From Streptomyces sp. QL37 (GTDB lineage Bacteria; Actinomycetota; Actinomycetes; Streptomycetales; Streptomycetaceae): a stretch of DNA of 64,000 nucleotides. Positions 8,722-17,149 of the stretch are shown here, piece after piece. The first letter of the stretch is position 1. Every line of letters begins with the position of its first letter. The translations under genes were made by a program, and so were the position numbers. The notes below the pieces were generated by a model that saw nothing but the letters and a program-made list of their open reading frames with translations, made no database searches and was not told the origin of the DNA. The stretch spans positions 1,364,001 through 1,428,000 of the forward strand of contig NZ_PTJS01000001.1 in NCBI RefSeq assembly GCF_002941025.1, in the 5' to 3' direction.

Positions 8722-8892
8722 GTGTACATCACCGAGCCCGGCGGCCAGACGTACACACTCACCGCCCGACGCCGCGGCGGCCGGCTTGTCGCCAGCCCCA
8801 CCCCCGGCATCCAGGCAGACGGCAAACTCTGCGCCCGCTACCAGGGCTCCAGCCGTACTGCGTGCGTACAGATTGTTGACCGCAGCTGTTGA
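8722..8892 (+). pseudogene. Short ORF, probably the C-terminal scrap of another gene
   Basis: The 56-codon frame begins at GTG and reads VYITEPGGQTYTLTARRRGG, ending in CVQIVDRSC. It has no ribosome binding site of its own and begins exactly where the IS256 remnant ends, so it looks like a broken gene end joined to it. The family is not recognised. Confidence 0.35.
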
Positions 8893-8942
8893 CCAGCACG
8901 ATCCCCCACAGACATCGAAAGCCCGGGACCGGCGGTCACTGC

Positions 8943-8980
8943 CCCGGGGTGCCGGAGCCACCGGATTCCGGCACCCCGGG
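8943..8980 (-). terminator. Strong perfect hairpin downstream of the HNH nuclease gene
   Basis: A 14-bp perfect stem (CCCGGGGTGCCGGA with TCCGGCACCCCGGG) around a 10-nt loop ends 10 bp beyond the stop of the minus-strand gene at 8991. Confidence 0.7.
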
Positions 8981-8990
8981 CCAGGCAGGG

Positions 8991-9677
8991 CTACGGGGCA
9001 GGGGTGTACGACACAACGCTGTCTTCGCAAGGGCCCTCGGCGAGTACCTTCAGCGCGTCCAATTCCGTGGTGTCGGCGGCCAGCTGCCAGCGGAGCTTGG
9101 TGGCCACCCACTCCCCCACGTACCGGCAGTGCGCCTCCGGGGCCGGCGGGAGCCACTGGGCGGGGTCCTGGTCGGCCTTCTGACGGTTCGTACGAGCCGT
9201 CACCGCGACCAGCGACACCGCCGCGCCCTGATCGTTCGCGTACGCCTCACGCCGGGCCGCCGACCAGGCAGAAGCACCTGAGTCCCAAGCCTCAGCGAGG
9301 GGGACCATGTGGTCGATGTCCAGGGCGCCGGGGTCGGTGACCTCCTGGCCGTCGTAGTACGACAGCCAGCTGCCGCCAGTCAGCTTGCACCCAGAGGCCA
9401 CCGCAGGGGCAACCGTCGCCTCGGCCAGCAACACCTCGTTACGAGTGTTGCACCCATCAGCCAGGTCGCCAGAGTTCCAGTGCTTGAAGGAACTGCGGGT
9501 GTAACCGGTGCGGTTCTCGTCTTCAACCGCGACACGGCCGACAGCATCGGCGAGCGTGGTCACCTCTGCGGCCCGCAGACTCTGGGGAGCCTGGACAGCC
9601 TGCGCGGGTACGGAGACGACGAGAGGAACGATGGAGAGAGAAAACGCGGTGAAGCCGCGCACAAAGTGCTTGATCAC
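8991..9677 (-). CDS. Secreted HNH-family nuclease (GmrSD/DUF1524-like)
   Basis: The protein has 228 aa. Residues 1-30 form a signal peptide (basic start, LSIVPLVVSVPAQA). The mature part carries the actinobacterial secreted HNH motif LDIDHMVPLAEAWDSGAS, then NRQKADQDPAQWLPP and YVGEWVATKLRWQL near the C-terminus. DIDH supplies the catalytic His. Two pairs of Cys probably form disulfides outside the cell. A paralogue with the same layout is at 62240-62902. Flanking sequence contains transposase scraps and an 18-bp direct repeat, which suggests transfer. A role in nutrient scavenging or DNA degradation outside the cell is inferred. Confidence 0.85.
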   Translation of the reverse strand: MIKHFVRGFTAFSLSIVPLVVSVPAQAVQAPQSLRAAEVTTLADAVGRVAVEDENRTGYTRSSFKHWNSGDLADGCNTRNEVLLAEATVAPAVASGCKLTGGSWLSYYDGQEVTDPGALDIDHMVPLAEAWDSGASAWSAARREAYANDQGAAVSLVAVTARTNRQKADQDPAQWLPPAPEAHCRYVGEWVATKLRWQLAADTTELDALKVLAEGPCEDSVVSYTPAP

Positions 9678-9834
9678 CCCTGTGTTCTACCGGTCCCCCG
9701 GCCCCGGTGGGCGCCGACCGGCCGCCTCTCACCCACACGAATGCTAAGCCGCACGTCCGCGACGGTGTACACCAGGCACACCAGTGCCGCCATCGCACGC
9801 TGGGACGGACGGAACTTGCAGCGCCGGTCGCCAC

Positions 9835-10010
9835 CTGCCGCAGTCGACCTGGCGCATGCATTCGTGGAGTGGGTCACCACCGCGAGGGCCACGTCCAGCA
9901 GAATCTTCCCCGGATCATGCACCGCCTGCGGCTTGCGCCATGGTAGACACCGTCCCGAGCCGCCCCGACACCCGGTTGGCGCTGGGCGCCACCACGCACG
10001 GACTCGAGGC
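9835..10010 (-). pseudogene. Fragment of an IS1380-family transposase
   Basis: On the minus strand a frame reads PWRKPQAVHDPGKILLDVAL, matching the conserved N-terminal PGK block of IS1380 transposases. The sequence before and after it is out of frame or unrelated. The remaining stretch 9678-10065 has no supported gene. Confidence 0.5.
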
Positions 10011-10065
10011 TTCTGACTGATTCCCAATGATTCTTGTCAACCCAGTGAGCCGTAAGGTGCGGCCC

Positions 10066-10590
10066 ATGAAATCGTTGATCGCTGCCGTTCGCGAGCAGGA
10101 CGAAGCTTCCAGTTTCCTCGCCGGTCCGGGTGATTTCGACCTGGACCGAGGCGACCATGTCGAGGAAGTCCACCTCGCCTCGGGCGCCGCGCTGGACGGT
10201 TTCGCGGGCGACGGCGCCGGGGGGACGTACTTCTTCTGTGGCGAAGGCGGCGAGGAACGGCCTGTCCTGTATGCCGACTCCGAAGGAGGTTCGGCTCTGG
10301 TTGCGATCGGCCTGTCCGAACTCCTGCGGCTGCTGCTGGTCGCCCCGTGGTGGCGAGGCTGTCAAGCGTTCACGGCCGAGGAGAGTCGCGACCTGGCGGA
10401 CGAGTACCTGGAGGACATACCAGACCTCGTGGCCCGACGAGACCGTGCCGCCGCAGCGCTTGGCGTCGACCTTCCAACTGAGGAAGTCGTCCTATACCGC
10501 CTGCGCGAGGTGGCCCTCGGAGTCGGAGAGAACTTCGTCCTCATCCTCACGGCGGAGGGCTACCCCTACGAGCCTCTGTTCAAGACCTGA
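10066..10590 (+). CDS. SUKH/SMI1-like hypothetical protein
   Basis: The protein has 174 aa from ATG 10066; an upstream ATG at 10027 is the alternative. The pattern of an acidic N-terminus, a central strand set GDGAGGTYFFCGEGGEERPV, then LYADSEGGSALVAIGLSELL and WWRGC resembles small Streptomyces proteins of the SUKH/SMI1 type, many of which are immunity proteins. No toxin gene lies directly beside it. The IS110 element starts about 30 bp downstream and may have removed a partner. Family assignment is tentative. Confidence 0.6.
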   Translation: MKSLIAAVREQDEASSFLAGPGDFDLDRGDHVEEVHLASGAALDGFAGDGAGGTYFFCGEGGEERPVLYADSEGGSALVAIGLSELLRLLLVAPWWRGCQAFTAEESRDLADEYLEDIPDLVARRDRAAAALGVDLPTEEVVLYRLREVALGVGENFVLILTAEGYPYEPLFKT

Positions 10591-10619
10591 GACGCGCCGT
10601 GGCGGCAGTGCATGCCTTC

Positions 10620-11837
10620 TCACGCCGACAGGGATCCGGTAGCGAGTTCATGCTGAGGTGGCTGGGCTTTGAAGGTCCGCTGATCACGTATGAGGGCCCA
10701 CAGGACGTCAAGGCGGCGGCGAGCGAGGGCGAGGATCGCCTGCTTGTGGCTCTTTCCCTCGTTCCTCTCGCGGTCGTAGAAGATCTTCGAGGTGGGGCAG
10801 AAACGGGCGGCGATCTGAGCGGAGAGGTAGAAGACGCGTAGGAGTCGGCGATGGTACCGGTGCGGTCGGCGCATGTTGCCGCTGATGCGACCGGAGTCCC
10901 GTGGGACCGGTGCGAGTCCGGCGACGCCGGCGAGGCGTCCTGCACTGCCGAAGGCGTCCATGTCCCCGCCGGTGCAGGCGATGAACTCCGCCCCCAGCAA
11001 CGGGCCCATGCCAGGCATGCTGAGGATCACCTCCGCATGCCGGTGCTCTCGGAAACGGGCCGCGATCCGTGCGTCGATGTCGGCGATCTCTTCGTCCACT
11101 GCCAGGACCGTCCGGGCCAGGGTGTTCACCACGGCGGCGGCTGTGCTCTCTCCGGCCACGGCGGTCTGCTGGGCTTGCGCCGCGGCGACGGCAGCATCGG
11201 CCATGGCCTGGGCGCCACGGACTTTGCGGTTCTTCAGCCAGGTCGTGAGCCGGCTCGGGCCCACCCGGCGCAGACCGGCCGGGGTCTGGTAGCCGGTCAG
11301 GAGGATGAGTGCGGCTTTGGAGGCGGCGTAGTCGAAGGTCCGCTCCAGGGCCGGGAAGTACTCCAGCAGCTGTGCCCGCATTCGGTTGATGGCGCGGGTG
11401 CGGTCGGCGGCGAGGTCGTAGCGGCGGGCGGTGAGGATCTTCAGGTCCACCGCGATCTCGTCCCACTCCTGCAACGGCTGCAGGTCCCGGCGCATCCGTG
11501 TCTGATCGGCGATGACGTAGGCGTCCTTCGCGTCGGTCTTGCCGTCGCCGCGGTAGCCACGGGAGGCGTGGTGGACGGTTCGGCCAGGGTTGTAGAGCAG
11601 CCGCTGGCCATGGCTGGCCAGGAGAGCGATCAGCAGTGCGCCTCCGCCGGCGTTCAGGTCGACGGCCCAGGTCACCGGGCTTTCCTTAGCCAGTGCGAGG
11701 ACGTCGCCTATCAGCTCCAGGAGCTCGGGCTCGTTGTTGGGAACCCGGCGTGAGAGCACCTTCGTCCCGTCCGTGTCGATCACCGTGCAGTGATGCGCGG
11801 CCTTGCCGGCATCCGTCCCCGCCCAGAGCTCGGGCAC
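10620..11837 (-). CDS. IS110-family transposase (DEDD recombinase), complete
   Basis: The protein has 405 aa and appears intact. The N-terminal RuvC-like DEDD domain shows GTDAGKAAHH and DGKTDAKDAYVIAD. The C-terminal transposase_20 domain has SMPGMGPLLGAEFIACTGG and the serine region VPRDSGRISG. IS110 enzymes work with a bridge (seek) RNA made from the element's non-coding end and leave no inverted repeats. That RNA would be expected in the sequence upstream of the gene (above 11837). The ends cannot be fixed by eye. Confidence 0.92.
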   Translation of the reverse strand: MPELWAGTDAGKAAHHCTVIDTDGTKVLSRRVPNNEPELLELIGDVLALAKESPVTWAVDLNAGGGALLIALLASHGQRLLYNPGRTVHHASRGYRGDGKTDAKDAYVIADQTRMRRDLQPLQEWDEIAVDLKILTARRYDLAADRTRAINRMRAQLLEYFPALERTFDYAASKAALILLTGYQTPAGLRRVGPSRLTTWLKNRKVRGAQAMADAAVAAAQAQQTAVAGESTAAAVVNTLARTVLAVDEEIADIDARIAARFREHRHAEVILSMPGMGPLLGAEFIACTGGDMDAFGSAGRLAGVAGLAPVPRDSGRISGNMRRPHRYHRRLLRVFYLSAQIAARFCPTSKIFYDRERNEGKSHKQAILALARRRLDVLWALIRDQRTFKAQPPQHELATGSLSA

Positions 11838-12639
11838 TCGAGCCTCCCTCGTCGATCAGTTGACTGGTGCCTGCAGACGACCACGCCGACGTGTCCTTAC
11901 GAAGCGATCTCTGTTCGCTCATCCCAATGAGTGGCCGTGTCGTCGCGGGGCACTGAGCGGCCAATCAGTCAAAGCCACACCTACGGCATGAGCGCTCAAA
12001 GCCACACCCAGGCCCCCGGGTCTCCCGATCGTACGAAGGACCGGAATCAACCCGCCAACAAGGTAAGGAGCCGCCACACCGCGCAGGGCGCGACCGACTA
12101 ACTATGATGCAAGTCACGAGAGTTACCCCTTTTAGCCTCGCCTTCCAGTCACTCCGTTTGCAGGCAAAGGGCACAGGTCGAGGCACCGGGCCCGCTCCGC
12201 CGGGGCAACGAACACGCAGCGGAGTCGCCCGAAGGGAAATCTCACGCACCGCAGCCAGAAGATCACTTTCGCAACGTTTGCATTATTCCCATAAGCCCGT
12301 GCCCACAGAGCGGATGCGACGGTTCCGGATCAAAATGCAGGCGCGTCCACCCGGCGTGACGCGGCCAGGTCACTGACCAGCGGCTCTGTTGTTCATGCGT
12401 CTAAATAGCTCAACTTGCGCCGCAACTGGGCCACCGCCGCGACACAGAGACAGCCATTTTCTGAGTTGATACGACCAAAATCGATCCGAATTGGATCTCA
12501 ATGCCAACCTGTTGCAGGCGGGACGCTTTCCCATGTTGGGAAACTTCTCGAAGGAAGTGGAAGCGGTCGTAAAGCAGCCCGTTGCGCAGCTAATCTGTGG
12601 AACGACAGCGCGCAGCCGAATGATGGCACGCTGTGCGCA
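11838..12639. other. Non-coding stretch upstream of the IS110 gene; possible bridge-RNA region
   Basis: About 800 bp without a convincing gene. The 13-mer TCAAAGCCACACC occurs twice, at about 11968 and 11996. The part next to the transposase start is where IS110 elements encode their guide RNA, but I could not fold it. Beyond about 12100 nothing specific is seen. Confidence 0.35.
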
Positions 12640-12669
12640 GGTGGCCTCGGGGTACAGCCCGAGGCCACC
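12640..12669 (+). promoter_or_regulatory. Perfect hairpin upstream of the small membrane protein gene
   Basis: GGTGGCCTCGG and CCGAGGCCACC form an 11-bp perfect stem 35 bp before the GTG at 12704. It could be a terminator of upstream transcription or an attenuator. Confidence 0.5.
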
Positions 12670-12703
12670 CGGCAGGCCATCGTCAACCTAGAAAGGTCCA
12701 ACA

Positions 12704-13012
12704 GTGACCACGGAAAGCAACCGGGAGCAGCGTTATGTTCCCCCGGTCGTTCCTTCGGGGATTATCCCTGCCTCAGAGGCTCTCAAACCCCGCAGCGCGG
12801 ATCTGTATGAGATGCGTATTTGTGCCAGCCTTCTCGTCGTGCTCCTGATCATCCTGCTGGGGATCGTCGTGTTCCCGACGGTGTGGCCGGGCTGGGACCA
12901 ACTGCCCGTCGTCTGGCCGTTCCTCTGCCCGCCCGTCCTATCCCTGGTCGGTCTCCTGGTCGCGTTGTCGAAGCGCAGCTACCTGCGTTACTCGCGCGTA
13001 CGCCAGGTCTGA
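12704..13012 (+). CDS. Small membrane protein with two transmembrane helices
   Basis: The protein has 102 aa and starts at GTG with AAAGG upstream. A polar N-terminus of about 35 residues is followed by two hydrophobic helices (ICASLLVVLLIILLGIVVF and VVWPFLCPPVLSLVGLLVAL) and a short basic tail ending RVRQV. Small two-helix proteins of this type are frequent on Streptomyces plasmids and mobile elements, where some aid spread, but no family is recognised. A terminator follows. Confidence 0.65.
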   Translation: MTTESNREQRYVPPVVPSGIIPASEALKPRSADLYEMRICASLLVVLLIILLGIVVFPTVWPGWDQLPVVWPFLCPPVLSLVGLLVALSKRSYLRYSRVRQV

Positions 13013-13021
13013 TCTCCAGCA

Positions 13022-13053
13022 CCGTGGGGGCCGCCGGGCGGCGGTCCCCACGG
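13022..13053 (+). terminator. Terminator hairpin after the small membrane protein gene
   Basis: CCGTGGGGGCCGCC pairs with GGCGGTCCCCACGG with one mismatch, 10 bp after the stop at 13012. Confidence 0.7.
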
Positions 13054-13118
13054 ATCACTCCCTGCCGTCTGCATGCCCGTGCCTTGGGTGTGCTGGGGCA
13101 GGGTGAAGGGATGCAGTG

Positions 13119-14114
13119 ATGTCTGACGCTTCAGGCGGGGCCCGTTGCGGTTGTGGGTGCGGGAAGAGCATCGATCGGCGTTCGGGTGGCGGGCGCCCGC
13201 GTGACTATTTTGACGAAGGCCATCGCGGCCGCGCGCAACGGAAGCGGGACCACGAACTGCGGGCTGCAGTGCCCGGGTTCTCTCACCTCTACATCGCGGC
13301 AGAACTCCGCCTTCAAGCAGATGAGTTGGTCACGGCGTGCTTCAGCGACGTTCCCCTTGGCCGGGTTCTGGAGCTGGCGGCCAGGATTGTGGACGATGCC
13401 GAGTGCGTTGCTGCGGCAGCAGTGGTCGAGGAGCGTTCCGCTGGTCGGACATGGTCCGAGATCGGCGTGGCAGCCGGGATAAGCGAAGGACAGGCAAGAG
13501 CGCGCTGGGGCGGTGTCCGTTCCGCTCAGCGGCTGTCCGCCCGGGGGCCAGCACCTCGGGCTCACTGGCCGGATGGTGCCCATCCGGAAGATTCGCGAAG
13601 GATTCCTCGCGATGCCCAGCGTGGGAAACGCGCCTCAGCTGCATTGGGGCGGGCCCTTCGTGCGCTGCGGGAGCATTCAAAGGTTGGCTTCGACGACCTC
13701 GCAGCCGAGGCCGGCATGCCGATCCTCGCGGTGCGCTGGTTGCTGGAGGGGAGGGTGATGGTCCCGTGGACCACCCTCTTCACGCTCGTTCACCTCTTGG
13801 GCGGGCACCCCGCAGACCTGCGCCTGCTGTGGGAATCAGCGTCAACGTCCCTGTCCCGCCCATCCCATCCGACACAGCTCGCCAACCACCCTGCCGTAGG
13901 ACTGGGCGCCCGGCTTGCCGCCGGCCGGCCCGCGGCAGGGTCCATATGTCTCCCCCGGCTCAGCGAGGCAGAGGCGAAGGCCGTTCTCGACGGACGGCAC
14001 ATACCTGAATGGAGTGAGCTGTGCGAGGTGCTGCTGTGGCTGAATACCGATCCGGAGCCCTTCAAAGCTCTCTGGGAAGCTCACCGAGCGTTGCAGGGAC
14101 GAGAGCTCACGTGA
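13119..14114 (+). CDS. Cys-rich N-terminus plus helix-turn-helix regulator-like protein
   Basis: The protein has 331 aa. ATG 13119 is preceded by GAAGGG; a GTG one codon earlier is possible. The N-terminus CGCGCGKSIDRR, followed by RPRDYFDEGHRGRAQRKR, resembles the short metal-binding heads of actinobacterial proteins that recognise DNA. A helix-turn-helix is likely at about 105-130 (TWSEIGVAAGISEGQARARW) and a second, XRE-like one at about 175-215 (FDDLAAEAGMPILAVRWLLEG). The C-terminus may be another regulator-like repeat. It overlaps the next gene (GTGA at 14111), so the two are coupled. Confidence 0.6.
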   Translation: MSDASGGARCGCGCGKSIDRRSGGGRPRDYFDEGHRGRAQRKRDHELRAAVPGFSHLYIAAELRLQADELVTACFSDVPLGRVLELAARIVDDAECVAAAAVVEERSAGRTWSEIGVAAGISEGQARARWGGVRSAQRLSARGPAPRAHWPDGAHPEDSRRIPRDAQRGKRASAALGRALRALREHSKVGFDDLAAEAGMPILAVRWLLEGRVMVPWTTLFTLVHLLGGHPADLRLLWESASTSLSRPSHPTQLANHPAVGLGARLAAGRPAAGSICLPRLSEAEAKAVLDGRHIPEWSELCEVLLWLNTDPEPFKALWEAHRALQGRELT

Positions 14115-14479
14115 TCCCTACGGGCCTATGGCCGCCGGGGCGTGCCAGCGACCGTATGCCGGTCGCCTTCTGCCTGGAATACGCCGCCTTCCGCGAACTC
14201 CATCTCGACTGGTACCTGCGCTACGCCTACGTGCGGACAGGCGAGTGGACGCGGGCGACCCACTGTGTGGAGGCGGCCTTCGACGCCCTTAGCGCGGGTT
14301 GGGCGACGGTTCTGCGCAGCGCGTGCCCGGCCGCTCGGGCCTGGGAACTGCTGCGCGACCAGGCCGGTGAGCGAACCACCTGCGCCGAAGGCCACAGCTG
14401 GAATATCCATTGCCTGCTTCGGGACGCACAGGCCGACGCGGTCCTGCTCCACCACAGGCTCGACCTCTCCATCAAGTAG
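14111..14479 (+). CDS. Small hypothetical protein, weakly sigma-factor-like
   Basis: The protein has 122 aa from GTG 14111, overlapping the stop of the previous gene by four bases; an internal ATG at 14156 is an alternative. The sequence FCLEYAAFRELHLDWYLRYA and AFDALSAGWATVLRSACPAA resembles a group of short Streptomyces proteins related to sigma-70 region 2, but lacks a clear region 4. Its coupling to the regulator upstream suggests a regulatory pair. The 285 bp up to 14764 contain no gene I can support. Confidence 0.5.
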   Translation: MIPTGLWPPGRASDRMPVAFCLEYAAFRELHLDWYLRYAYVRTGEWTRATHCVEAAFDALSAGWATVLRSACPAARAWELLRDQAGERTTCAEGHSWNIHCLLRDAQADAVLLHHRLDLSIK

Positions 14480-14764
14480 ACCGCCGGCCTGATGGGGATC
14501 GACGATCACGCGGTGCGTGCCCTGCTGCACAGCGCCGAGCGCGCACTTGAGGCATTTCCTCCCTGTGTCGCCCCGCGCCTGCGCACCGCCCGGAGCACGA
14601 CTCAGCTCTCTGCGCGCCGGGAAGCGATTCGTACGCCTCGAAATCGATCACAAGGCCCCGTTGACGCCTTTTAGGTGACTGGCGGGTCAGCTGCACAGGC
14701 TCCTACGATGGACCTCTTTAGCCGAGAACATCGCCCTTGACCGAGGGATGCAGGGAGTTGGCGC

Positions 14765-15595
14765 ATGGCCTCCGGGGAGAAACCCCAATCTCGTCGCCCC
14801 ATCGACACGAACACCCCCAGCGTCGCCCGCATGTACGACTACCTCTTAGGAGGCAGCCAGCACTACGAAGTCGACCGTAACGCCACCACCGATCTGCTCA
14901 GGATCGCGCCGAGCACTCAGCAACTGGCGCGCAGCAATCGGGACTTCCTGCGCAGGGTGGTCCGAGTCCTCGCCCAGGACATGAACATCCGGCAGTTCCT
15001 CGACCACGGCTCGGGACTGCCCACCCTGGACAACGTCCACGAAGTCGTCCAGCGCATCACCCCGGACGCCAAGGTCGCCTACGTCGACAACGACCCCATG
15101 GTCCTCGCCCACGGCCGCACGCAACTACACGAGAACGACAACGTCATGGTCATCGACCAGGACATGCGTGAGACGGAGAGGATCCGCTCCGCCACCGATG
15201 ATTTTTTCGACTGGACCCAGCCGGTCGCGGCCCTGTTCGTATCCGTCCTGCACTGCCTTCCCGACACAGACGACGAGCGTGACCCCGCAGCCCTGATAAA
15301 GCGTGTAGCGGCCGAACTCCCTGCCGGCAGCTATATGGTCATCTGCCAGCTCGTCAGCGACGACACAGGAGTCAGGGACAGAGTCACCCGCCTCATGGCC
15401 GACGCAACCCACAACAGGTGGGGCCGAGTGCGGGAGCGCCACGAGGTCCGCCAGTACTTCGACGGCATGACCATCATCGACCCGCCTGGCCTCGTCGACG
15501 TCATCGACTGGCAGCCCGACCATCCAACGCCGCCAAAGCACCTGCGCCCCACCGACTGGGTCGAGTGGGGCGGCGTCGCCAAAATCGAGGCGTAA
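14765..15595 (+). CDS. SAM-dependent methyltransferase of the Streptomyces DUF/Methyltransf_19 type
   Basis: The protein has 276 aa. ATG 14765 has GGGAG seven bases upstream. The start PSVARMYDYLLGGSQHYEVDR is diagnostic for this actinobacterial family (Methyltransf_19, PF04672). FLDHGSGLPT replaces the usual glycine-rich motif I, and VAYVDNDPMVLAHGR is the SAM-binding acidic strand. Such genes often stand beside XRE/DUF5753 and DUF397 genes, as here. The substrate is unknown. Confidence 0.9.
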   Translation: MASGEKPQSRRPIDTNTPSVARMYDYLLGGSQHYEVDRNATTDLLRIAPSTQQLARSNRDFLRRVVRVLAQDMNIRQFLDHGSGLPTLDNVHEVVQRITPDAKVAYVDNDPMVLAHGRTQLHENDNVMVIDQDMRETERIRSATDDFFDWTQPVAALFVSVLHCLPDTDDERDPAALIKRVAAELPAGSYMVICQLVSDDTGVRDRVTRLMADATHNRWGRVRERHEVRQYFDGMTIIDPPGLVDVIDWQPDHPTPPKHLRPTDWVEWGGVAKIEA

Positions 15596-15653
15596 CAAAT
15601 CTGTTCTCGGATGATTCAGGAGCGGTGCCACCCGACCACACGACGGTTTGGCG

Positions 15654-16574
15654 TCACCGCTCTTGGGCGGCTCGCTTCGCCCACTCCTGAGCTGCGAGCT
15701 CTATCTCCTTGAGGCTTTCGTTGCGTCCCAGTGCGTTGTCACGGGCTTCGGACAGCACCTTGCGGTAGTTGTCCAGCGAGCGCTGCTTCGTCGCGTAGGT
15801 CGCGCCCTCGATGTTCTCCAGGTAGGCGAGATCACCTGGGACATGGTCCGGGAACTGGAGATAGGTGATGGCCATCGGCGGAGACACCGCGTCCTTACTG
15901 ATGATCCGCAAGTTCAACTTCGGCATCCCGGCCGCGGTGAGCAGATGTTCCATCTGCTCACGCATAACGTCGGCGCTGCCTCGCCTTCGCTGCAGAACAG
16001 TCTCGTCCAGCACAACAGTGATCCGAGGCAGGTCCTGGCCGAAGATGATCTTCCGTCCCATCCGCAGCGCAACGATGCGTGCGATCTCCGCCTCCGAGAC
16101 CGGGTTGGCCTCCATCATCCTGATCAGCGCCTCGGCGTAGCGCTCGGTCTGCAGCAAGCCGGGCACCACCTGGTTCTCGAAGATCGTGATCTCCTCAGCA
16201 CGCCCCTCCATACGGATCAGGCGCTTCAAGAAGCTGGGCGTCACATCGGCGAACCGCTCGTACCACTCCGAGTTCGACGCTTGGGCCAGAAGCTGCTCGA
16301 TGAGACCCAAATCCTGTCGGGTCAAGCCGTAGAAGGTGGCGAGGTCATACACGTCGCGCGGCTTGGCTGGGCTCTCCCCGCGCTCCAGCCGACTCATCTT
16401 CGACGTCGATCCCCGGATGGCCCGCGACGCCGCCTCCAGAGTGAGGCCCCGGCGCTCCCGGTGCCGGCGCAGCTCTTCACCCAGAAGCTGCGCGGCAGGG
16501 CGCTCGGCGCCCGCTGACGGCAGAGCAAGAACCGACGACTCAGGATCTGACTGCCAGTGACGAGCGGCGGCCAT
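15654..16574 (-). CDS. XRE-family regulator with DUF5753 domain
   Basis: The protein has 306 aa. The start at 16574 was chosen because GGAG lies six bases upstream and the extra N-terminal extension reads as non-coding. The helix-turn-helix at about 27-80 reads LGEELRRHRERRGLTLEAAS and KMSRLERGE. The remaining 200 residues have the DUF5753 signature (IFENQVVPGLLQTERYAEAL, LDETVLQRR). These WhiJ-like regulators pair with small DUF397 proteins, and one is encoded just upstream on the same strand. Confidence 0.92.
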   Translation of the reverse strand: MAAARHWQSDPESSVLALPSAGAERPAAQLLGEELRRHRERRGLTLEAASRAIRGSTSKMSRLERGESPAKPRDVYDLATFYGLTRQDLGLIEQLLAQASNSEWYERFADVTPSFLKRLIRMEGRAEEITIFENQVVPGLLQTERYAEALIRMMEANPVSEAEIARIVALRMGRKIIFGQDLPRITVVLDETVLQRRRGSADVMREQMEHLLTAAGMPKLNLRIISKDAVSPPMAITYLQFPDHVPGDLAYLENIEGATYATKQRSLDNYRKVLSEARDNALGRNESLKEIELAAQEWAKRAAQER

Positions 16575-16673
16575 GTGAACTCCGAACAGTGCTGGGACAT
16601 TTGTCGCCCCAGAATGCCCGGGCACGTGCCCGCCGCACAATCTATGGCCAACGCGCAACGCTCCGCTCACACA

Positions 16674-16904
16674 TTACGCGGCAAAGTCGTCAAACTCCTC
16701 CCGCTTCGCACCGTCGAGAAACGCAGCCAACTCCGCCTTGCTGAACACCAGAGCAGGCCCCTGCGGAAACCGGGAGTTCCGCACAGCCACACTCCCCTCC
16801 GGAAGGGAAGCCACTTCGACACAGTTCCCGTTATTGAGGCTCGCCCGGGCCTTCCTCCAGGACACCCCGGAGATCTGGTCCGCCTGCATTCCATTCGCGA
16901 TCAT
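16674..16904 (-). CDS. DUF397 small acidic protein
   Basis: The protein has 76 aa with the DUF397 pattern SWRKARASLNNGNCVEVASL, then VAVRNSRFPQGPALVFSKAE and a final FLDGAK. DUF397 proteins work with XRE/DUF5753 regulators in Streptomyces development and may modulate them. The partner follows 100 bp downstream in the same direction. Between 16905 and 17149 only non-coding sequence is seen. Confidence 0.92.
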   Translation of the reverse strand: MIANGMQADQISGVSWRKARASLNNGNCVEVASLPEGSVAVRNSRFPQGPALVFSKAELAAFLDGAKREEFDDFAA

Positions 16905-17149
16905 GGTTACTCCCTCGCCTGCCCGTCACCCGATTCCGCCACACCGGACTAGCGGTTCCCGTATGGGAATACCCTGGTGGCCTTCGTGCAAAATGCTAGC
17001 CACGGGAACCCGACGGGGCATGTCCCCGAAAGGGTGCAGTTCAAGGCGGCTTTGCTATCAGTGTTCTAATTCGTATGGCGTAGGAGCACCCGTCCGGCTT
17101 CATCGACCTGGACGCACGGACCCGCATCGCGCTGTCGAGCTTCGTGCGC

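Noticed and set aside
14492..14674. Small ORF of 60 codons after the sigma-like gene
   Set aside because: No ribosome binding site, and the second half is Arg/Thr/Ser-rich noise.
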